In this document: positions 1 to 10,992 of the stretch, one piece after another
How positions within the stretch are numbered: position 1 is the first letter of the stretch
Layout of the letters: every line of letters starts with the position of its first letter
Assembly: GCF_000307025.1 (NCBI RefSeq)
Contig: NC_018584.1
Coordinates: 1,984,001-2,048,000 of the forward strand
Direction of reading: 5' to 3'
Source: Listeria monocytogenes ATCC 19117
Lineage (GTDB): Bacteria; Bacillota; Bacilli; Lactobacillales; Listeriaceae
DNA length: 64,000 nt
The notes under the pieces: model-generated
Told to the model about the DNA's origin: nothing
Database searches by the model: none
The model's input: the letters and a program-made list of their open reading frames with translations, nothing else
Translations under genes and position numbers: made by a program

Positions 1-1
1 A

Positions 2-130
2 CACCAAGCCAGTTTAATCGTTCTTTCTAACCGCGTTCATCCAAGCCGAGCCAACCCAAATTTCGTTGACAAACGTGACAGCATTGTCGACACTTTTTTA
101 GAAGAAGTTGCAAACACAACGGAAGTCTAG
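2..130 (+). CDS. Serine hydrolase (beta-lactamase/esterase family), C-terminal fragment
   Basis: Frame 2 is open from the window edge to the TAG at 128-130 and encodes the last 42 residues of a protein that starts outside the window. The piece contains LIVLSNRVHPS and ends in DTFLEEVANTTEV. This resembles the C-terminal end of class C beta-lactamase-like serine hydrolases and penicillin-binding-protein-like esterases, where an LSNR segment lies in the last strand. The catalytic SxxK and YxN motifs lie outside the window. A terminator hairpin overlaps its stop codon. The family call rests on a short piece, so it is moderate. Confidence 0.55.
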   Translation, partial: HQASLIVLSNRVHPSRANPNFVDKRDSIVDTFLEEVANTTEV

Positions 131-153
131 CATATTAGCTAGGCTTCTTTTTC
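122..153 (+). terminator. Rho-independent terminator of the serine hydrolase gene
   Basis: GAAGTCTAGC and GCTAGGCTTC pair with one G-U step around a 6-nt loop, followed by a T run. The hairpin begins inside the last codons of the upstream gene. Confidence 0.7.
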
Positions 154-257
154 TGCCTTTTGCCTCCCGCCCTACTTCGATAAAAACTGTATTAACACAG
201 CTGTTGAAAGCCTTTTCTAGTTATATAAAAGAAATTTATTTTCTTTCTGGTTTTATA

Positions 258-275
258 TTGTTTTCGTTTTCACAA
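258..275 (+). promoter_or_regulatory. Candidate Rex (redox) operator upstream of pflB
   Basis: TTGTTTTCGTTTTCACAA has the 18-bp geometry of the Gram-positive Rex site TTGTGAA-N4-TTCACAA. The right half is perfect (7/7) and the left half is 4/7. Rex commonly controls fermentation genes such as pfl. The match is partial, so this is a candidate only. Confidence 0.35.
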
Positions 276-362
276 AGGAGTATGCTGTTCAATGAAGAAA
301 GATTCTAAAGACTTGTTTCTGGCTTTAAGTGAAAAGGAACACAATTGAAGGAGGAAATTATA

Positions 363-2642
363 ATGACAAAAGCATGGGATGGTTTTAAAGGAACCGCATG
401 GCAAGAAAACATTAGTGTAGGGCAATTCGTTCAAGACAACTACACTCCTTACGATGGCGATGAAAGCTTTTTAGAAAAGAGCACACCAAGAACAACGAAA
501 CTAAATGAAAAAATAAATAAACTAGTAGAAGAAATGGATGCAAAAGGCGGCGTACTTGATATGGATAACGCTATCGTATCCAATGTTGCATCTCACAAAG
601 CTGGTTACGTGGATCAAGAAAATGAAGTTATTGTTGGTTTACAAACAGACAAACCATTCAAATTAGCATTTATGCCGAATGGTGGTCTTAGAACAGCCGA
701 ACAATGTTTAACAGACAACGGCTATTCCATTGATCAAGAATTACATGACTTCTACGTAAAAAATCGTTCTACAGCAAATGATGGTATTTTCAGAGCATAT
801 ACAGACGATATCAAACGTGCGCGTCACTCCCATATCGTTAGTGGTCTTCCTGATGCATACTCTCGCGGAAGAATCATCGGCTTGTACCAAAAACCAGCAC
901 TTTACGGTGTGGATCGTTTAATAGCAGAAAAACAACAAGACTTGAAAAAAATTGCGATTTCTTCTGATGAAAACATTCGTTTACGTGAAGAAATTTGGTT
1001 ACAAATCAAAGCACTTAAAGACTTAATCGTTTTAGGTAACGAATACGGTTTAGAACTTGGACGTCCAGCTGAAAATGCAACAGAAGCGGTACAATGGACT
1101 TACATGGGCTACCTTGCTTCTATCAAACAAGCAAACGGTGCTGCAAGCTCATTCGGTCGTATTCCGATTTTCCTTGATATCTATATCCAACGCGATTTAG
1201 AAAAAGGCATTATCACTGAATTCGATGCACAAGAATTAATCGAACAATTAACCCTTAAATTAAGAATGGTTCGTTTTGCAAGAACAGATGGTTACAACGA
1301 ACTTTACGCTTCCAATCCAACATTCGTTACAACTTCAATGGCTGGTATGGGCGCAGACGGTCGTCATCGTGTGACTAAAACAGATTATCGTTTCTTACAC
1401 TGCTTAGATAACCTAGGAAACTCAGCGGAACCAAACTTAACTGTCCTATGGGATGCTCGTTTACCAGAAAGCTTTAAAGAATATTGTATGAAAATGAGTG
1501 TAAAACATTCCTCCATTCAATACGAAAATGATAAATTAATGCAAGAAGAAGGCTACGGCGATATGCAATGTATCAGCTGTTGCGTTAGCCCACTTAACCC
1601 AGAAGCAGACAAAGACAAAGGCGAAACACATAACCTGCAATATTTCGGTGCTCGTGTCAACGTACTGAAATGTCTTCTTGGAGCTATCAACGGCGGTAAA
1701 GATGATCTTCACAAAAACCAAGTATTCGACGTTGTAGAACCAATTACAACCGAATACCTTGAATACGAAGAAGTACTAGAAAAATTCGATAAATCAATGG
1801 ACTGGTTAACAGACACTTATGTAGATGCGATGAACATCATTCACTTTATGACAGATAAATACAACTATGAAAGTATGCAAATGGCCTTCTTACCATCTAA
1901 AGTAACAGCCAACATGGGCTTCGGTATTTGTGGATTCGCTAACGTAGTAGATAGCCTAAGTGCCATCAAACATGCCAAAGTAAAAACTATCCGTGACGAA
2001 GATGGTTTTGTATATGACTATGAAGTAGAAGGCGACTTCCCTCGTTACGGTGAAAATGATGACCGTGCCGACGATATCGCTGTAATGGTTCTTAAAATGT
2101 TCAAAGACAAATTAGACTCCCATAAACTATACAAAGATAGTGAAGCAACCGTTTCTGTTCTAACAATCACTTCTAACGTTGCTTACTCAAAACAATGTGG
2201 TAACTCCCCCGTGCACAAAGGACCTGTATTTGATGAAAATGGCAAAATCGTCAAAGAACCAGAATTCTTCAGCCCAGGAGCTAACCCTTCTAACAAAGCA
2301 AAAGGTGGTTTCTTAGATAACCTTGCTAGTCTTTCTAAATTACCATTCCACTATGCAAATGACGGAATCTCCTTAACAATCCAAGGAGCTCCAAAAATGT
2401 TCGGTAAAACAACGGAAGAACAACACCATAACCTTGTTGGTATTCTGGATGGTTACTTTACAAAAGGTGGTCAACACATCAACTTAAACGTTCTTAACCA
2501 CGATGAAGTAATCGAAAAAATCAAAGCTGGTATCCCAGTAATCTTACGTATCAGCGGTTATTGCTTAAATACGAAAGATCTAAATGAAGAACAAAAAATG
2601 GAACTTTGCCAAAGAATGTTCCACGAAAAATTAATCGGTTAA
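363..2642 (+). CDS. pflB: Formate C-acetyltransferase (pyruvate formate-lyase)
   Basis: Glycyl-radical enzyme that converts pyruvate and CoA to acetyl-CoA and formate in anaerobic mixed-acid fermentation, in the cytoplasm. The protein has 759 residues, the normal full length. The tandem active-site cysteines are C406 and C407 in CISCCVSP. The radical glycine lies in RISGYCLN near residue 732. I chose ATG 363 because AAGGAGG ends 8 nt before it; an in-frame ATG at 345 lies upstream of that ribosome site. No activase gene is adjacent, so the radical-generating enzyme must be encoded elsewhere. In EGD-e this paralogue is, from memory, called pflA (lmo1917). Monocistronic, flanked by a terminator on each side. 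Confidence 0.95.
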   Translation: MTKAWDGFKGTAWQENISVGQFVQDNYTPYDGDESFLEKSTPRTTKLNEKINKLVEEMDAKGGVLDMDNAIVSNVASHKAGYVDQENEVIVGLQTDKPFKLAFMPNGGLRTAEQCLTDNGYSIDQELHDFYVKNRSTANDGIFRAYTDDIKRARHSHIVSGLPDAYSRGRIIGLYQKPALYGVDRLIAEKQQDLKKIAISSDENIRLREEIWLQIKALKDLIVLGNEYGLELGRPAENATEAVQWTYMGYLASIKQANGAASSFGRIPIFLDIYIQRDLEKGIITEFDAQELIEQLTLKLRMVRFARTDGYNELYASNPTFVTTSMAGMGADGRHRVTKTDYRFLHCLDNLGNSAEPNLTVLWDARLPESFKEYCMKMSVKHSSIQYENDKLMQEEGYGDMQCISCCVSPLNPEADKDKGETHNLQYFGARVNVLKCLLGAINGGKDDLHKNQVFDVVEPITTEYLEYEEVLEKFDKSMDWLTDTYVDAMNIIHFMTDKYNYESMQMAFLPSKVTANMGFGICGFANVVDSLSAIKHAKVKTIRDEDGFVYDYEVEGDFPRYGENDDRADDIAVMVLKMFKDKLDSHKLYKDSEATVSVLTITSNVAYSKQCGNSPVHKGPVFDENGKIVKEPEFFSPGANPSNKAKGGFLDNLASLSKLPFHYANDGISLTIQGAPKMFGKTTEEQHHNLVGILDGYFTKGGQHINLNVLNHDEVIEKIKAGIPVILRISGYCLNTKDLNEEQKMELCQRMFHEKLIG

Positions 2643-2645
2643 TAA

Positions 2646-2692
2646 GAAAAAAAAGAACCAAATCTGCGAATAACAGATTTGGTTCTTTTTTT
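2646..2692. terminator. Bidirectional terminator between pflB and the flavoprotein gene
   Basis: AAGAACCAAATCTG pairs perfectly with CAGATTTGGTTCTT. There are A and T runs on both sides, so it can serve both convergent genes. Confidence 0.9.
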
Positions 2693-3956
2693 ATGCGTTC
2701 GAAACTTCCGCCGCATAAGCTCCTGCCGTGTGCCCAGTCACTAGCGCACAAGTAATATTATATCCACCCGTATAACCATTAATATCTAGTATTTCCCCGC
2801 AGAAAAATAATCCTTCCATCAACTTCGATTGCATCTCTTTTGGTTTAATTTCCTTTACAGAAACCCCACCACCTGTCACAAACGCTTTTTCAAAATCAAG
2901 CGTGCCATTCACTTCAAAAGTGAAATCTTTTAATAACTGAATAAACTGCTCGATTTTTTTCGGGCTTACTTGTTTATAATCAGCCGTTTCATCTAAGTCT
3001 GCTTTTTCAAGTAAAAACAATAACATTTTCTCTTGTAAAAGCGAACTTAACGAATTTTTCAAGGCTTTCTTCGGATTCTCTTCTAACAATTTATACACAT
3101 CTTTCGAAAGTTCCGCAGCGGATACATTCGGGAATAAATCAAGACGCATCTTCACCGTGCTAGCGCCTGTTTTCTTTAATTCTCGAAGGACGAACATACT
3201 ACAACGAAGAGCCGCTGGTCCTGACACACCAAAATGCGTGAAAATCATATCCATTTGATGCGTAATAATCGGCTTCCCTTTTGCATTTAAAACAGAAAGG
3301 GACACATCACGAAGCGACGTTCCTTGTAACACTTTTTGTTTAATAAAAGGCTCACTAGACGTAATTGGCACTTCTGTCGGATAAAGTTCTGTGATGGTAT
3401 GTCCTGCTTTTTTCGCCCAAGCATAGCCATCTCCGGTCGAACCAGTCCGTGGAACAGATTTACCGCCAACTGCAACAATGACCGCACTCGCTGAAATTTC
3501 TTGGCCGTCTTTCAGCGTCACCCCTTTCACATGTCCATCCTCATAATCCACTTGTTTCACGGCTGTTTGCATGTAAATTTTTACGCCTAGTTTTTCCATC
3601 CGCTGAATCATTGCCTCAGCGACAGAACGCGCGCTATTCGATACAGGAAACATTCTACCGTGGTCTTCTTCTTTTAACGCCACGCCAAGTCTTTCAAAAA
3701 AGCGAATAATATCTTCATTATCAAAGGCATGAAACGCACTATATAAAAAGCGACCATTACCAGGAATATGTTTAATAATTTCTTCTGCTGGTCGCCTGTT
3801 CGTTACATTACAACGTCCGCCACCAGACATAATTAATTTACGTCCCAATTTTGGTCCTTTTTCAATTAATAGTACTCGTTTATTTTTCTCTGCTGCACTG
3901 ATAGCCGCCATAAGTCCAGATGGCCCGCCACCAATAACAATTACATCATAATCCAT
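2691..3956 (-). CDS. NAD(P)/FAD-dependent oxidoreductase of the HI0933/YhiN (BaiN-like) family
   Basis: Flavoprotein of 421 residues. The N-terminus carries a dinucleotide-binding fold with GGGPSG at residues 9-14. The family-typical [16 protein letters not shown] follows at about 38-53. The C-terminal [15 protein letters not shown] closes the FAD site. HI0933-family members are widespread but few have a defined substrate. The link to bile acid dehydroxylation (BaiN) in clostridia should not be transferred here. The start is backed by AAAGGAG just upstream. It has its own promoter region and sits between two terminators, so it is probably monocistronic. Confidence 0.85.
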   Translation of the reverse strand: MDYDVIVIGGGPSGLMAAISAAEKNKRVLLIEKGPKLGRKLIMSGGGRCNVTNRRPAEEIIKHIPGNGRFLYSAFHAFDNEDIIRFFERLGVALKEEDHGRMFPVSNSARSVAEAMIQRMEKLGVKIYMQTAVKQVDYEDGHVKGVTLKDGQEISASAVIVAVGGKSVPRTGSTGDGYAWAKKAGHTITELYPTEVPITSSEPFIKQKVLQGTSLRDVSLSVLNAKGKPIITHQMDMIFTHFGVSGPAALRCSMFVLRELKKTGASTVKMRLDLFPNVSAAELSKDVYKLLEENPKKALKNSLSSLLQEKMLLFLLEKADLDETADYKQVSPKKIEQFIQLLKDFTFEVNGTLDFEKAFVTGGGVSVKEIKPKEMQSKLMEGLFFCGEILDINGYTGGYNITCALVTGHTAGAYAAEVSNA

Positions 3957-4030
3957 TGTCCCGCTCCTTTACTTTATCCGTGTTTAAGTATAGCAAGCAT
4001 TCGGCTCAGTGCCAAGCTTTTTTCACCAAA

Positions 4031-4062
4031 CAAAAAACCCAAGAAAAATCTCAGGTTTTTTG
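4031..4062 (-). terminator. Terminator of the YugP-like peptidase gene
   Basis: On the minus strand AAAAAACC and GGTTTTTT flank a loop directly after the stop codon of the following gene. Confidence 0.65.
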
Positions 4063-4065
4063 ATT

Positions 4066-4749
4066 CTAATTTCGATTCATATTCGTAAAGATAAGTAGCA
4101 ATCTTAGAAGTTCTAGTACAGCTACGGCCATTGCAGCAACATAAGTCATTGCAGCAGCACTTAATACTTTTTTCGCTTGTGGGAGTTCTGAAGATGCGAC
4201 TAGTCCGCCGCTTTCTAATTGAACAAGTGCCCGTTTACTAGCGTCAAATTCAACTGGTAACGTAATTAATTGGAAAAGTACACCCACTGCCATCAAAATA
4301 ATCCCCAGCAACATGAAACTAGCAACGTTTGCAAGCATTCCGATAATTAAGAACACCCAAGAAATATTGGAACTAAACATTGTTACAGGAACAAGCGCCG
4401 AACGAAAACGCATAAATGCATAATCTTGCTGATCTTGAATCGCGTGTCCTACTTCATGGGCTGCAACAGCTGCCCCGGCGATAGAACGACCGCGGAAGTT
4501 AGCTTCAGAAAGAAAAACCGCTTTTTTTCGAGGATCGTAGTGGTCACTTAATATTCCTTTTGTTTCATGAACTGGAACATTCGTTAAACCATTGGTATCC
4601 AAAATATGACGCGCAACCTCGGCACCAGTTAAACCATTTGCCACACCAACTTTGGAATAATGTGCATAGGTAGTTTTTACCCGATACTGTGCCCAAAGTG
4701 GAATTGCCGCGACGATAATAAAATAAATAATATACTGACTAAACGACAT
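4066..4749 (-). CDS. Membrane zinc metallopeptidase, YugP family
   Basis: Protein of 227 residues with the zinc-binding HEVGH motif at 98-102. A hydrophobic N-terminal segment lies at about 5-21. A pair of hydrophobic helices lies around 130-165 and another near the C-terminus. This is the layout of the putative neutral zinc metallopeptidase family (B. subtilis YugP). The protein is expected in the membrane with the active site on the cytoplasmic side or at the membrane surface; its substrate is unknown. It follows ypjA on the same strand with an 86-bp gap and ends at a terminator. Confidence 0.85.
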   Translation of the reverse strand: MSFSQYIIYFIIVAAIPLWAQYRVKTTYAHYSKVGVANGLTGAEVARHILDTNGLTNVPVHETKGILSDHYDPRKKAVFLSEANFRGRSIAGAAVAAHEVGHAIQDQQDYAFMRFRSALVPVTMFSSNISWVFLIIGMLANVASFMLLGIILMAVGVLFQLITLPVEFDASKRALVQLESGGLVASSELPQAKKVLSAAAMTYVAAMAVAVLELLRLLLIFTNMNRN

Positions 4750-4835
4750 TTAATCATCTTCCTCCTACTACTTTTTTTCGGTGAATATCCTTATGTTCTT
4801 AGTATAAATTAACTATCACCAAGACTCAACCTCTT

Positions 4836-5432
4836 TCACTCATCATGAGGAAATTCTAATGTTAAGTGCTTATTTTTTATCGTTTTATCATATACAAACC
4901 ATAGAACAAATACCGTTAACCAAAATGTCGCATAACCAATTTCCGGTAAGTATTTTTCTAACCCCATATAAATCGGCATTTGGCCAAATACATAATCAAT
5001 TACATCATTATGAAATACCCATACCGCTGCAATCATAAAGTGCCCGATTCGAAAACGATAAAACGGCGCATAAAGAATTCCTTCTACTGCCATAAAACCA
5101 TGCGTCAAAATCAATGCCACAGAGCCCCAAACAAGCATCCCTTGGTCAATCATATAAAAAATATTCATACCAACTGCCCATAAACCATACTTCACTAAAC
5201 ATACAAAACCTAGTGCCTCCATTAAAGGCCAATGCTTTTTCCCAAGAAAAGCAACTAGCGCCAAAGTGAAGAACAAAATCGCCGTTGGGCTATCAGGTAC
5301 AAACAGCCAAAAGCGCGGCTCTGTCATTTGTAATTGCGGTAAATACCATATGTATCCATAAATCGCTCCAAGTAAATTACCAAAGAAAAGTAATCGTAAA
5401 AAGGCCCGATTTGCGAGTAAACTATATAACAA
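4836..5432 (-). CDS. ypjA: DUF1405 integral membrane protein, YpjA homologue
   Basis: Protein of 198 residues with about six hydrophobic helices and a short acidic tail. It belongs to the DUF1405 family, of unknown function (B. subtilis YpjA). The start is a TTG at 5430-5432, six bases after a GGGGG ribosome site; there is no ATG in frame near it. In Bacillus this gene follows qcrABC. Here it follows reoY directly across a large hairpin, so the menaquinol-cytochrome c reductase genes are not in this slot. Confidence 0.8.
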   Translation of the reverse strand: MLYSLLANRAFLRLLFFGNLLGAIYGYIWYLPQLQMTEPRFWLFVPDSPTAILFFTLALVAFLGKKHWPLMEALGFVCLVKYGLWAVGMNIFYMIDQGMLVWGSVALILTHGFMAVEGILYAPFYRFRIGHFMIAAVWVFHNDVIDYVFGQMPIYMGLEKYLPEIGYATFWLTVFVLWFVYDKTIKNKHLTLEFPHDE

Positions 5433-5450
5433 TATCCCCCAGCTCCCTTA

Positions 5451-5516
5451 AAAAATCCTAGCACAGCAAGGAAATGATGCATCTTTCACATCATTTCCAT
5501 ACTAACTAGGATTTAT
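5451..5516 (-). terminator. Two-tier hairpin terminator after reoY
   Basis: The outer stem AAATCCTAG/CTAGGATTT (5453-5461 with 5506-5514) encloses an inner perfect stem GGAAATGATG/CATCATTTCC (5470-5479 with 5489-5498). On the minus strand the outer stem runs into a six-T tract. It separates reoY from ypjA. Confidence 0.75.
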
Positions 5517-5519
5517 TTC

Positions 5520-6065
5520 TTATTCTTTTTCCGTATCCATTTGCTGTAAAATTCGAACTAACTTATGAAAAGCAGCTTCATCACGTGTATCCAGCGCCTC
5601 ATCGATCTGTTGTAATACTTTTTCTCTTGAAAATTGGTGCACAGATTGATAAATAAGCGCATCCGCCATTTCTTTTTCCTCATCCGCAAGCTTCACTGCT
5701 GTAAAAGGATTATCTTCACGAACAAGTGCGTATTCAGGCGAAGACATTGCCTCTTCAAAATGAAGTTCTACATACAACTCTTCGTCCCAATTTAACCGAA
5801 TATCATGAAATGCTTTTTCTGGATCAGTCGTCATAATGTTACCTTTAAAAAATAGGAACGGTTCGGATTCAACGCCGTGAGCACTAAGTGAAAGCCCACG
5901 CGCACACCCTTCCAAATTATCAACAAAATGAACATATTTTACAATTTGATCATGGCCAGCAATATAATTTAAAACCCACATTGCTTCTCTAGTCTTCATC
6001 TGGTGTTTATTTAAAAACCAGCGAATAAAATCTTTCTTCTCGTCTATTGAAATGGATGCCTTCAT
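5520..6065 (-). CDS. reoY: ReoY, regulator of MurA degradation (YpiB/UPF0302 family)
   Basis: Protein of 181 residues matching the UPF0302/YpiB family. The family-typical [16 protein letters not shown] lies near residues 15-30. In L. monocytogenes ReoY is known to act with ReoM and the ClpCP protease to degrade MurA, the first enzyme of peptidoglycan synthesis, under control of the kinase PrkA. The assignment is by recognition of the family and of the ypiA-ypiB neighbourhood. It lies 35 bp after ypiA on the same strand, probably co-transcribed, and ends in a large hairpin. Confidence 0.88.
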   Translation of the reverse strand: MKASISIDEKKDFIRWFLNKHQMKTREAMWVLNYIAGHDQIVKYVHFVDNLEGCARGLSLSAHGVESEPFLFFKGNIMTTDPEKAFHDIRLNWDEELYVELHFEEAMSSPEYALVREDNPFTAVKLADEEKEMADALIYQSVHQFSREKVLQQIDEALDTRDEAAFHKLVRILQQMDTEKE

Positions 6066-6100
6066 CTTTCCTCAGTCCCTTCCTGTATTCTTTTTAGCAT

Positions 6101-7354
6101 TTAATCAAATAAAGATAAAATCTCTGTGTCTTCTGGCTCTAGTTCTAAATAGTTACGCAAAACTTCTTGTGATTTCGCGTACTCTCCTTCTTCCCTTAAA
6201 AATAAACCATATTCCTTTAAGAAAGTAGGATTGTTTGTAAAGTGCGAGTATGCCAGTTCATAATTTGCTTTTGCTTTATTATATTGTTCTGTTTCCTGAT
6301 ATGCAACACTTACGTCCCAGAAAATTTGTGGTTCCGAAATAACTTCTTCCCCAAGGCCTTCCACTAATTCGATAACCCCTTCGTAGTCTTCTTTCGCAAG
6401 TAATAATTTGTTCAACTGCATAATTGCTTCCGAATATTCTTCATCTAGCACAATTGCTTGACGATAAAATTCTTCGGCTTCTTCTGGCAAACGTAGCGTA
6501 ACAGCAAGCTTCCCAGCCTCTAAGAACATTTCTTTATTAAATTCATCTTGCGTTAAGCCGTCCCGAAGCACTGCAATGGCTTTTTCCGGTTCGCCGTTCT
6601 CCTCATAACTTTTCGCTAAATAAGAGTAGAGCGTTGTGTAAGAGGGATCATGTTCACGCAAATGTTCGAGCGCATGAATAGCTTTCGTGTAATCTTTTGC
6701 CTGATAAGCCGTTAAACCCATCCCGAAAAGTGTATCAACCGATTCCTTATCTTCGAGCGCGCGTTCATAGTAAGATAACGCTTCTTCAAATGCCCCACTA
6801 GCAGCAAAAGCTTCAGCGATACGTTCATATACAGACACCGCACCATTCGAAATAATCGTTAATCCTGCTTCTACAGCAGTTTGATAAGACTGTACAGCGG
6901 ATGCGAATCTTGCTTGCGATAAATAATATTCCCCAAGTGCAAAATCAATAATCGGCTCATTTGGCGCCATTTGTTTCGCTTCGAGTAATTTCTGCTCACT
7001 GACTTCGAATAAACCTTGCATCTGATATAAATCAGCTAATACGAGCAAACTTTCAATATATGCTTCATCTTCTTTGTTTACTTTTTCTAAATAGTCTTGC
7101 GCAGAGTCGATATCGTCTTTTTCAAGTGCTACTTCAGCTGCACGGACAAGCAACTCGCCCTCATCCTTGTATTTTGCTAATAGAAGTTCGTATAAATCTT
7201 CCGTTTCATCTAGGAATCCAAGTGTAAATAATTCTTCTGCTAAATAATATTGTTCTTCATCTGTTCCCGCTTGCACTACTTCATCAAAATATTTCTTCGC
7301 AAGCGCCATATCTTCATGCTCTAACGCATGTAACATTTTATTAGCTAATTCCAT
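6101..7354 (-). CDS. ypiA: Tetratricopeptide repeat protein, YpiA homologue
   Basis: Acidic protein of 417 residues built almost entirely of tetratricopeptide repeats. About ten copies with the usual small and aromatic residues can be followed from about residue 20 to 410, for example SYYERALEDKESVDTLFG. There is no signal peptide or membrane segment, so a cytoplasmic scaffold is likely. It sits directly upstream of reoY and downstream of aroA, as in Bacillus. Its partner is unknown; the pairing with reoY suggests, without proving, a link to cell-wall regulation. Confidence 0.82.
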   Translation of the reverse strand: MELANKMLHALEHEDMALAKKYFDEVVQAGTDEEQYYLAEELFTLGFLDETEDLYELLLAKYKDEGELLVRAAEVALEKDDIDSAQDYLEKVNKEDEAYIESLLVLADLYQMQGLFEVSEQKLLEAKQMAPNEPIIDFALGEYYLSQARFASAVQSYQTAVEAGLTIISNGAVSVYERIAEAFAASGAFEEALSYYERALEDKESVDTLFGMGLTAYQAKDYTKAIHALEHLREHDPSYTTLYSYLAKSYEENGEPEKAIAVLRDGLTQDEFNKEMFLEAGKLAVTLRLPEEAEEFYRQAIVLDEEYSEAIMQLNKLLLAKEDYEGVIELVEGLGEEVISEPQIFWDVSVAYQETEQYNKAKANYELAYSHFTNNPTFLKEYGLFLREEGEYAKSQEVLRNYLELEPEDTEILSLFD

Positions 7355-7433
7355 TTCTGCACCTTCTTTAATAATAAGTCGTTTTTCTATTATACCATTA
7401 CTTCACTCATAAGAAAAAGTGATTGCCTCTCTT

Positions 7434-7478
7434 AAATAAAAATACCAGCGCTGATGTGATTAGCATACAGCACTGGTA
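7434..7478 (-). terminator. Terminator of the aro operon
   Basis: On the minus strand TACCAGTGCTG and CAGCGCTGGTA pair with one mismatch and run into TTTTTATTT. It follows the aroA stop codon. Confidence 0.8.
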
Positions 7479-7485
7479 GAAGTGA

Positions 7486-8772
7486 TTATTTTAAAAGTGA
7501 GCGAATATCTTCAAAGAAAGTCGGGTAAGAAACAGAAACTGCTTCTGGGCGTTCTAATTCCACATCGCCTTCCTCGACAAGAAGTGCTGCAATTTGTAGC
7601 ATCATGCCAATACGGTGATCCCCGTAGCTTGTTACATTGGCCGCATGAAGTGGTGTTTTCCCGCGAATAATTAAGCCGTCTTCGGTTGGAGTAATATCTG
7701 CGCCCATTTTGTTTAGTTCTGTCGCAACCGCATCAATCCGGTTTGTTTCTTTTACTTTTAGTTCAGCAGCGTCTTTAATAATCGTCGTTCCTTCTGCTTG
7801 TGTCGCTAAAAGTGCGATAACTGGAATTTCGTCAATTAAACGAGGAATAATGTCGCCACCGATTTCCGTTCCTTTTAAATCGCTAGTTTTAACTACAACC
7901 GTACCCGCTAATTTACCAGTACTTCTGCTAGAATCTTTGACAACTAAACTTCCACCCATTTGCTCAACTACATCAAAAATCCCTGTTCTAGTAGGGTTCA
8001 AGCCAACATGCGTAAGTTCAATTTCACTGCCGGGTGTGATTAAGCCAGCTACGATAAAGAACGCAGCAGAGGAAACATCGCCTGGAACCGTCATTTCTTG
8101 CCCGGTAAATGTTTGGCCACCTTTGACGCGAATGGTTAAGCCGTCCATTTCAATTTCACCGCCAAATTGGCGAATCATGTGTTCCGTATGATCACGAGTC
8201 TTTTCTTTTTCATGGATAATCGTTTCACCTTCTGCTTGTAAAGCTGCAAAAATAATCGCGCTCTTTACTTGTGCACTAGCAACTGGCATATGATATTCCA
8301 TGCGTTTTAATGATTGCTTCCCATTTATCGTAATTGGAGCAAATTCAGAGCCATCTTTGCCATGCATTTTTGCCCCCATTTGTTGCAGTGGTAGCATGAC
8401 ACGGTTCATCGGACGTTTCGCAATTGATTCATCCCCTAAAATGACTGTGTCAAAATCTCGGCCAGCTAAAATGCCCATCATTAAACGAATCGTTGTTCCC
8501 GAGTTACCAATATCAAGTGGACCATCTGCCTGCTTTAGCCCATCAAAACCAGTTCCGTGAACAATAATTTCTTCTTCGGTTTCTTCAATTTTTACACCCA
8601 ATGCTTTAAATGCCTTAATTGTTCCAAGGCAATCATCTGCACGTAAGAAATGACGAATGACCGTTTTTCCTTCTGCAATAGCCCCGAACATAATGCTGCG
8701 ATGGGACATTGATTTATCTCCAGGGACTGTGATTGCGCCAACCAGCCCTTGTTTATTTGTAATTAATTTCAT
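7486..8772 (-). CDS. aroA: 3-phosphoshikimate 1-carboxyvinyltransferase (EPSP synthase)
   Basis: Transfers the enolpyruvyl group of PEP to shikimate 3-phosphate, the sixth step of the shikimate pathway. The protein has 428 residues, normal for the family. The N-terminus has the substrate-binding [28 protein letters not shown] and the late SYGDHRIGM segment are present. ATG 8772 is chosen because TAGGAGAG lies upstream and family members start with a short lead into the first beta strand. An ATG two codons earlier (8778) is possible. Last gene of the aro operon, 13 bp after tyrA. Called aroE in Bacillus and Listeria naming. Confidence 0.95.
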   Translation of the reverse strand: MKLITNKQGLVGAITVPGDKSMSHRSIMFGAIAEGKTVIRHFLRADDCLGTIKAFKALGVKIEETEEEIIVHGTGFDGLKQADGPLDIGNSGTTIRLMMGILAGRDFDTVILGDESIAKRPMNRVMLPLQQMGAKMHGKDGSEFAPITINGKQSLKRMEYHMPVASAQVKSAIIFAALQAEGETIIHEKEKTRDHTEHMIRQFGGEIEMDGLTIRVKGGQTFTGQEMTVPGDVSSAAFFIVAGLITPGSEIELTHVGLNPTRTGIFDVVEQMGGSLVVKDSSRSTGKLAGTVVVKTSDLKGTEIGGDIIPRLIDEIPVIALLATQAEGTTIIKDAAELKVKETNRIDAVATELNKMGADITPTEDGLIIRGKTPLHAANVTSYGDHRIGMMLQIAALLVEEGDVELERPEAVSVSYPTFFEDIRSLLK

Positions 8773-8785
8773 CGTCATTTCTCTC

Positions 8786-9889
8786 CTATTCGTAATGGCA
8801 TGTATAGTTACTTCTTGTTTCAATGCAACGTTTCGCCCGGTCCCTGTCTTCATCCGATTGGAAAGTAATTTGTAACACACCGAAAATATCTTCCCGTGTT
8901 TCCAAAATCTTGATGTTTGTTAAACTGATTTCTTCTTCGCCCAGATACCTAGTCACTTCAGAAATTACCCCTGGATAATCTGGTACATCGACAAATAAAT
9001 CGTAAAAAGATGGAATCGCACCACCTTGATGAACTGGAAGTGAATCTCGAAATTCTTTTGCCCCATCAAAAAAGGCATATATAGAACTCGCGTCTTCACT
9101 TTCAAGCATCTCAAGCGCTTCGTTCATACTGTCTCGCCAAATCGTCAGCTGTTTCGTTAACGTTTTTTGGTTGCTAATAGAAATATCCGTCCACATTCTT
9201 GGATCAGAAGAAGCGACCCGTGTAATATCACGAAATCCGCCTGCCGCAAGTCGAAATGCTGCAGGATGTTCTTCTGTAAAGCTTTGCGTCTGGTTCACTA
9301 AAGCCGCCGCCACAATATGCGGTAAGTGGCTCAACATGCCAGTAATTTCATCATGCTCATTTGGTGATAACACTAAGAACTTAGCATTCGTACCAGACAG
9401 CCACGTCCTAAGTTCAGCCACTTTGTCTTCTGCTACATCTTTCGTTGGTGTTAACAAATAATAGGCATTTTCAAACAACAGTTCTTTAGCAGCACGGACA
9501 CCACTTTTATGCGAACCAGCCATTGGATGACCGCCAATAAACGTAATACCACTTTCTCTAAGTGCCGTGGATGCTTCCATGATGGTTCCTTTTGTACTAC
9601 CTGTATCTGTAACGACCACATTTTCCTTTAAACGCAGCCCAGGTAAACGCGTTAATAACTGTTCTGTTTCTTTTACCGGACAACAAAAAACAAGTAAATC
9701 TGCTTTTGGCCCATCTATTAAAATACTTTCGCCAATTTCGTCAATCACACCGAGAGACTTTCCAACTTCTAACGAATGATAGGAAACGTCAATTCCGATG
9801 ATATGTGCTTCTGGGTGTTTGGCTTTAATCGCAAGGGCAATAGAACCGCCAATTAACCCAAGCCCAACAATAACTACCGTCCCTTTCAT
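8786..9889 (-). CDS. tyrA: Prephenate dehydrogenase
   Basis: Oxidatively decarboxylates prephenate to 4-hydroxyphenylpyruvate for tyrosine synthesis. The protein has 367 residues. The NAD-binding GLGLIGG is at residues 9-15, and the catalytic domain contains the [14 protein letters not shown] segment. A C-terminal ACT domain at about 295-365 is where feedback control by tyrosine would act in homologues. It sits 20 bp after hisC and 13 bp before aroA, so it is inside the aro operon. Confidence 0.94.
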   Translation of the reverse strand: MKGTVVIVGLGLIGGSIALAIKAKHPEAHIIGIDVSYHSLEVGKSLGVIDEIGESILIDGPKADLLVFCCPVKETEQLLTRLPGLRLKENVVVTDTGSTKGTIMEASTALRESGITFIGGHPMAGSHKSGVRAAKELLFENAYYLLTPTKDVAEDKVAELRTWLSGTNAKFLVLSPNEHDEITGMLSHLPHIVAAALVNQTQSFTEEHPAAFRLAAGGFRDITRVASSDPRMWTDISISNQKTLTKQLTIWRDSMNEALEMLESEDASSIYAFFDGAKEFRDSLPVHQGGAIPSFYDLFVDVPDYPGVISEVTRYLGEEEISLTNIKILETREDIFGVLQITFQSDEDRDRAKRCIETRSNYTCHYE

Positions 9890-9909
9890 TCAAAAACGCC
9901 TCCAAACAC

Positions 9910-10992
9910 TTACAATAATTTTTCTAAAAGTGCAATTACCGCACTATTTTCCTCTTCTTTTCCGATCGTAATTCGAACAGCAGTTGGAAAACCAAGCGCC
10001 GCGCCAGAACGCGTAATATAGCCATTTTTTTCCAAGTAGCTAAAAATAGTTCCTGCTTCAATTCCTAAATCTATTAAAACAAAGTTGCCATTCGCTGGAT
10101 ACAGTTTTACTTGCTCAAAACGTTTCGCAAACGCTTCGTATTGTTTAATTCCATTTGCATTAGAAGTTCGGCATGCTTCAATAAAAGCTTGATCCTTTAT
10201 TGCTTCTATTGCTAATTTTTGACCGATGCTCGTTGTATTAAACGGCGGACGAACGATATTTAGTTGCTCAATGATTGCTTTATCCGCAATACCATAACCA
10301 ACACGAGCGCTTGCCAAACCATAAATTTTACTAAAAGTCCGGGTAATAATTAAATTTTTATAAGTGCGAATTAGTTTTTCATGTTTTTCAGGCTGTGGCG
10401 TCACATATTCAATATATGCTTCATCTAAAACAACAAGTACATCACTTGGTACTTTATCTAAAAACGCTTGAATATCTGCTAAATCAATGTAATTCCCAGT
10501 TGGGTTATTCGGATTGCAAACCCAAACAATCGTCGTATTGTCATCAATCGCATTCAACATACCATCTAAATCATGCGCACCATCCACAAGTAGCGGAATT
10601 TCTCTTACTTCGGCGCCTTCGATTAACGCATTTTGACGATACTGCACAAATGTCGGTGTCGCCATCACTGTATTTTTTGTCGTATCCAGTAAAACCCGCG
10701 TCAACAGTTCAATCAGTTCATCCACACCAGCTGTAAAAATCAGTTCCTCTTCTTCCAGTTGGTAGAAATCAGCGACCACTGTACGCAAGCTAGAAGCCCA
10801 GCCATCAGGATAAATTTCTGTTTCCACACTAGAATTGGCTTGAAGCTCCGCCACTTTTGGAGAAGTTCCCAGTGGGTTTTCGTTAGATGATAGTTTGGTG
10901 ATTTTCGTTAAACCAAGTTCTGCCATCACTTCTTCTTCGCGTTTTCCAGGTTTATAAGAAGATAGACCTGTAAGTGATTTTTTCCATTTCAT
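9910..10992 (-). CDS. hisC: Histidinol-phosphate / aromatic aminotransferase
   Basis: PLP-dependent class II aminotransferase of 360 residues. The PLP lysine is K222 in TFSKIYG, followed by the phosphate-binding [14 protein letters not shown] near the N-terminus is typical of HisC. In Bacillus the enzyme serves both histidine and aromatic amino acid synthesis. Its place between aroH and tyrA supports a role with phenylpyruvate and hydroxyphenylpyruvate. The start codon touches the end of aroH (1-bp overlap). Confidence 0.93.
   Translation of the reverse strand: MKWKKSLTGLSSYKPGKREEEVMAELGLTKITKLSSNENPLGTSPKVAELQANSSVETEIYPDGWASSLRTVVADFYQLEEEELIFTAGVDELIELLTRVLLDTTKNTVMATPTFVQYRQNALIEGAEVREIPLLVDGAHDLDGMLNAIDDNTTIVWVCNPNNPTGNYIDLADIQAFLDKVPSDVLVVLDEAYIEYVTPQPEKHEKLIRTYKNLIITRTFSKIYGLASARVGYGIADKAIIEQLNIVRPPFNTTSIGQKLAIEAIKDQAFIEACRTSNANGIKQYEAFAKRFEQVKLYPANGNFVLIDLGIEAGTIFSYLEKNGYITRSGAALGFPTAVRITIGKEEENSAVIALLEKLL

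Noticed and set aside
7709-8191. 160-residue plus-strand frame opposite aroA
   Set aside because: Antisense shadow of a well-supported gene; no motif and no ribosome site.
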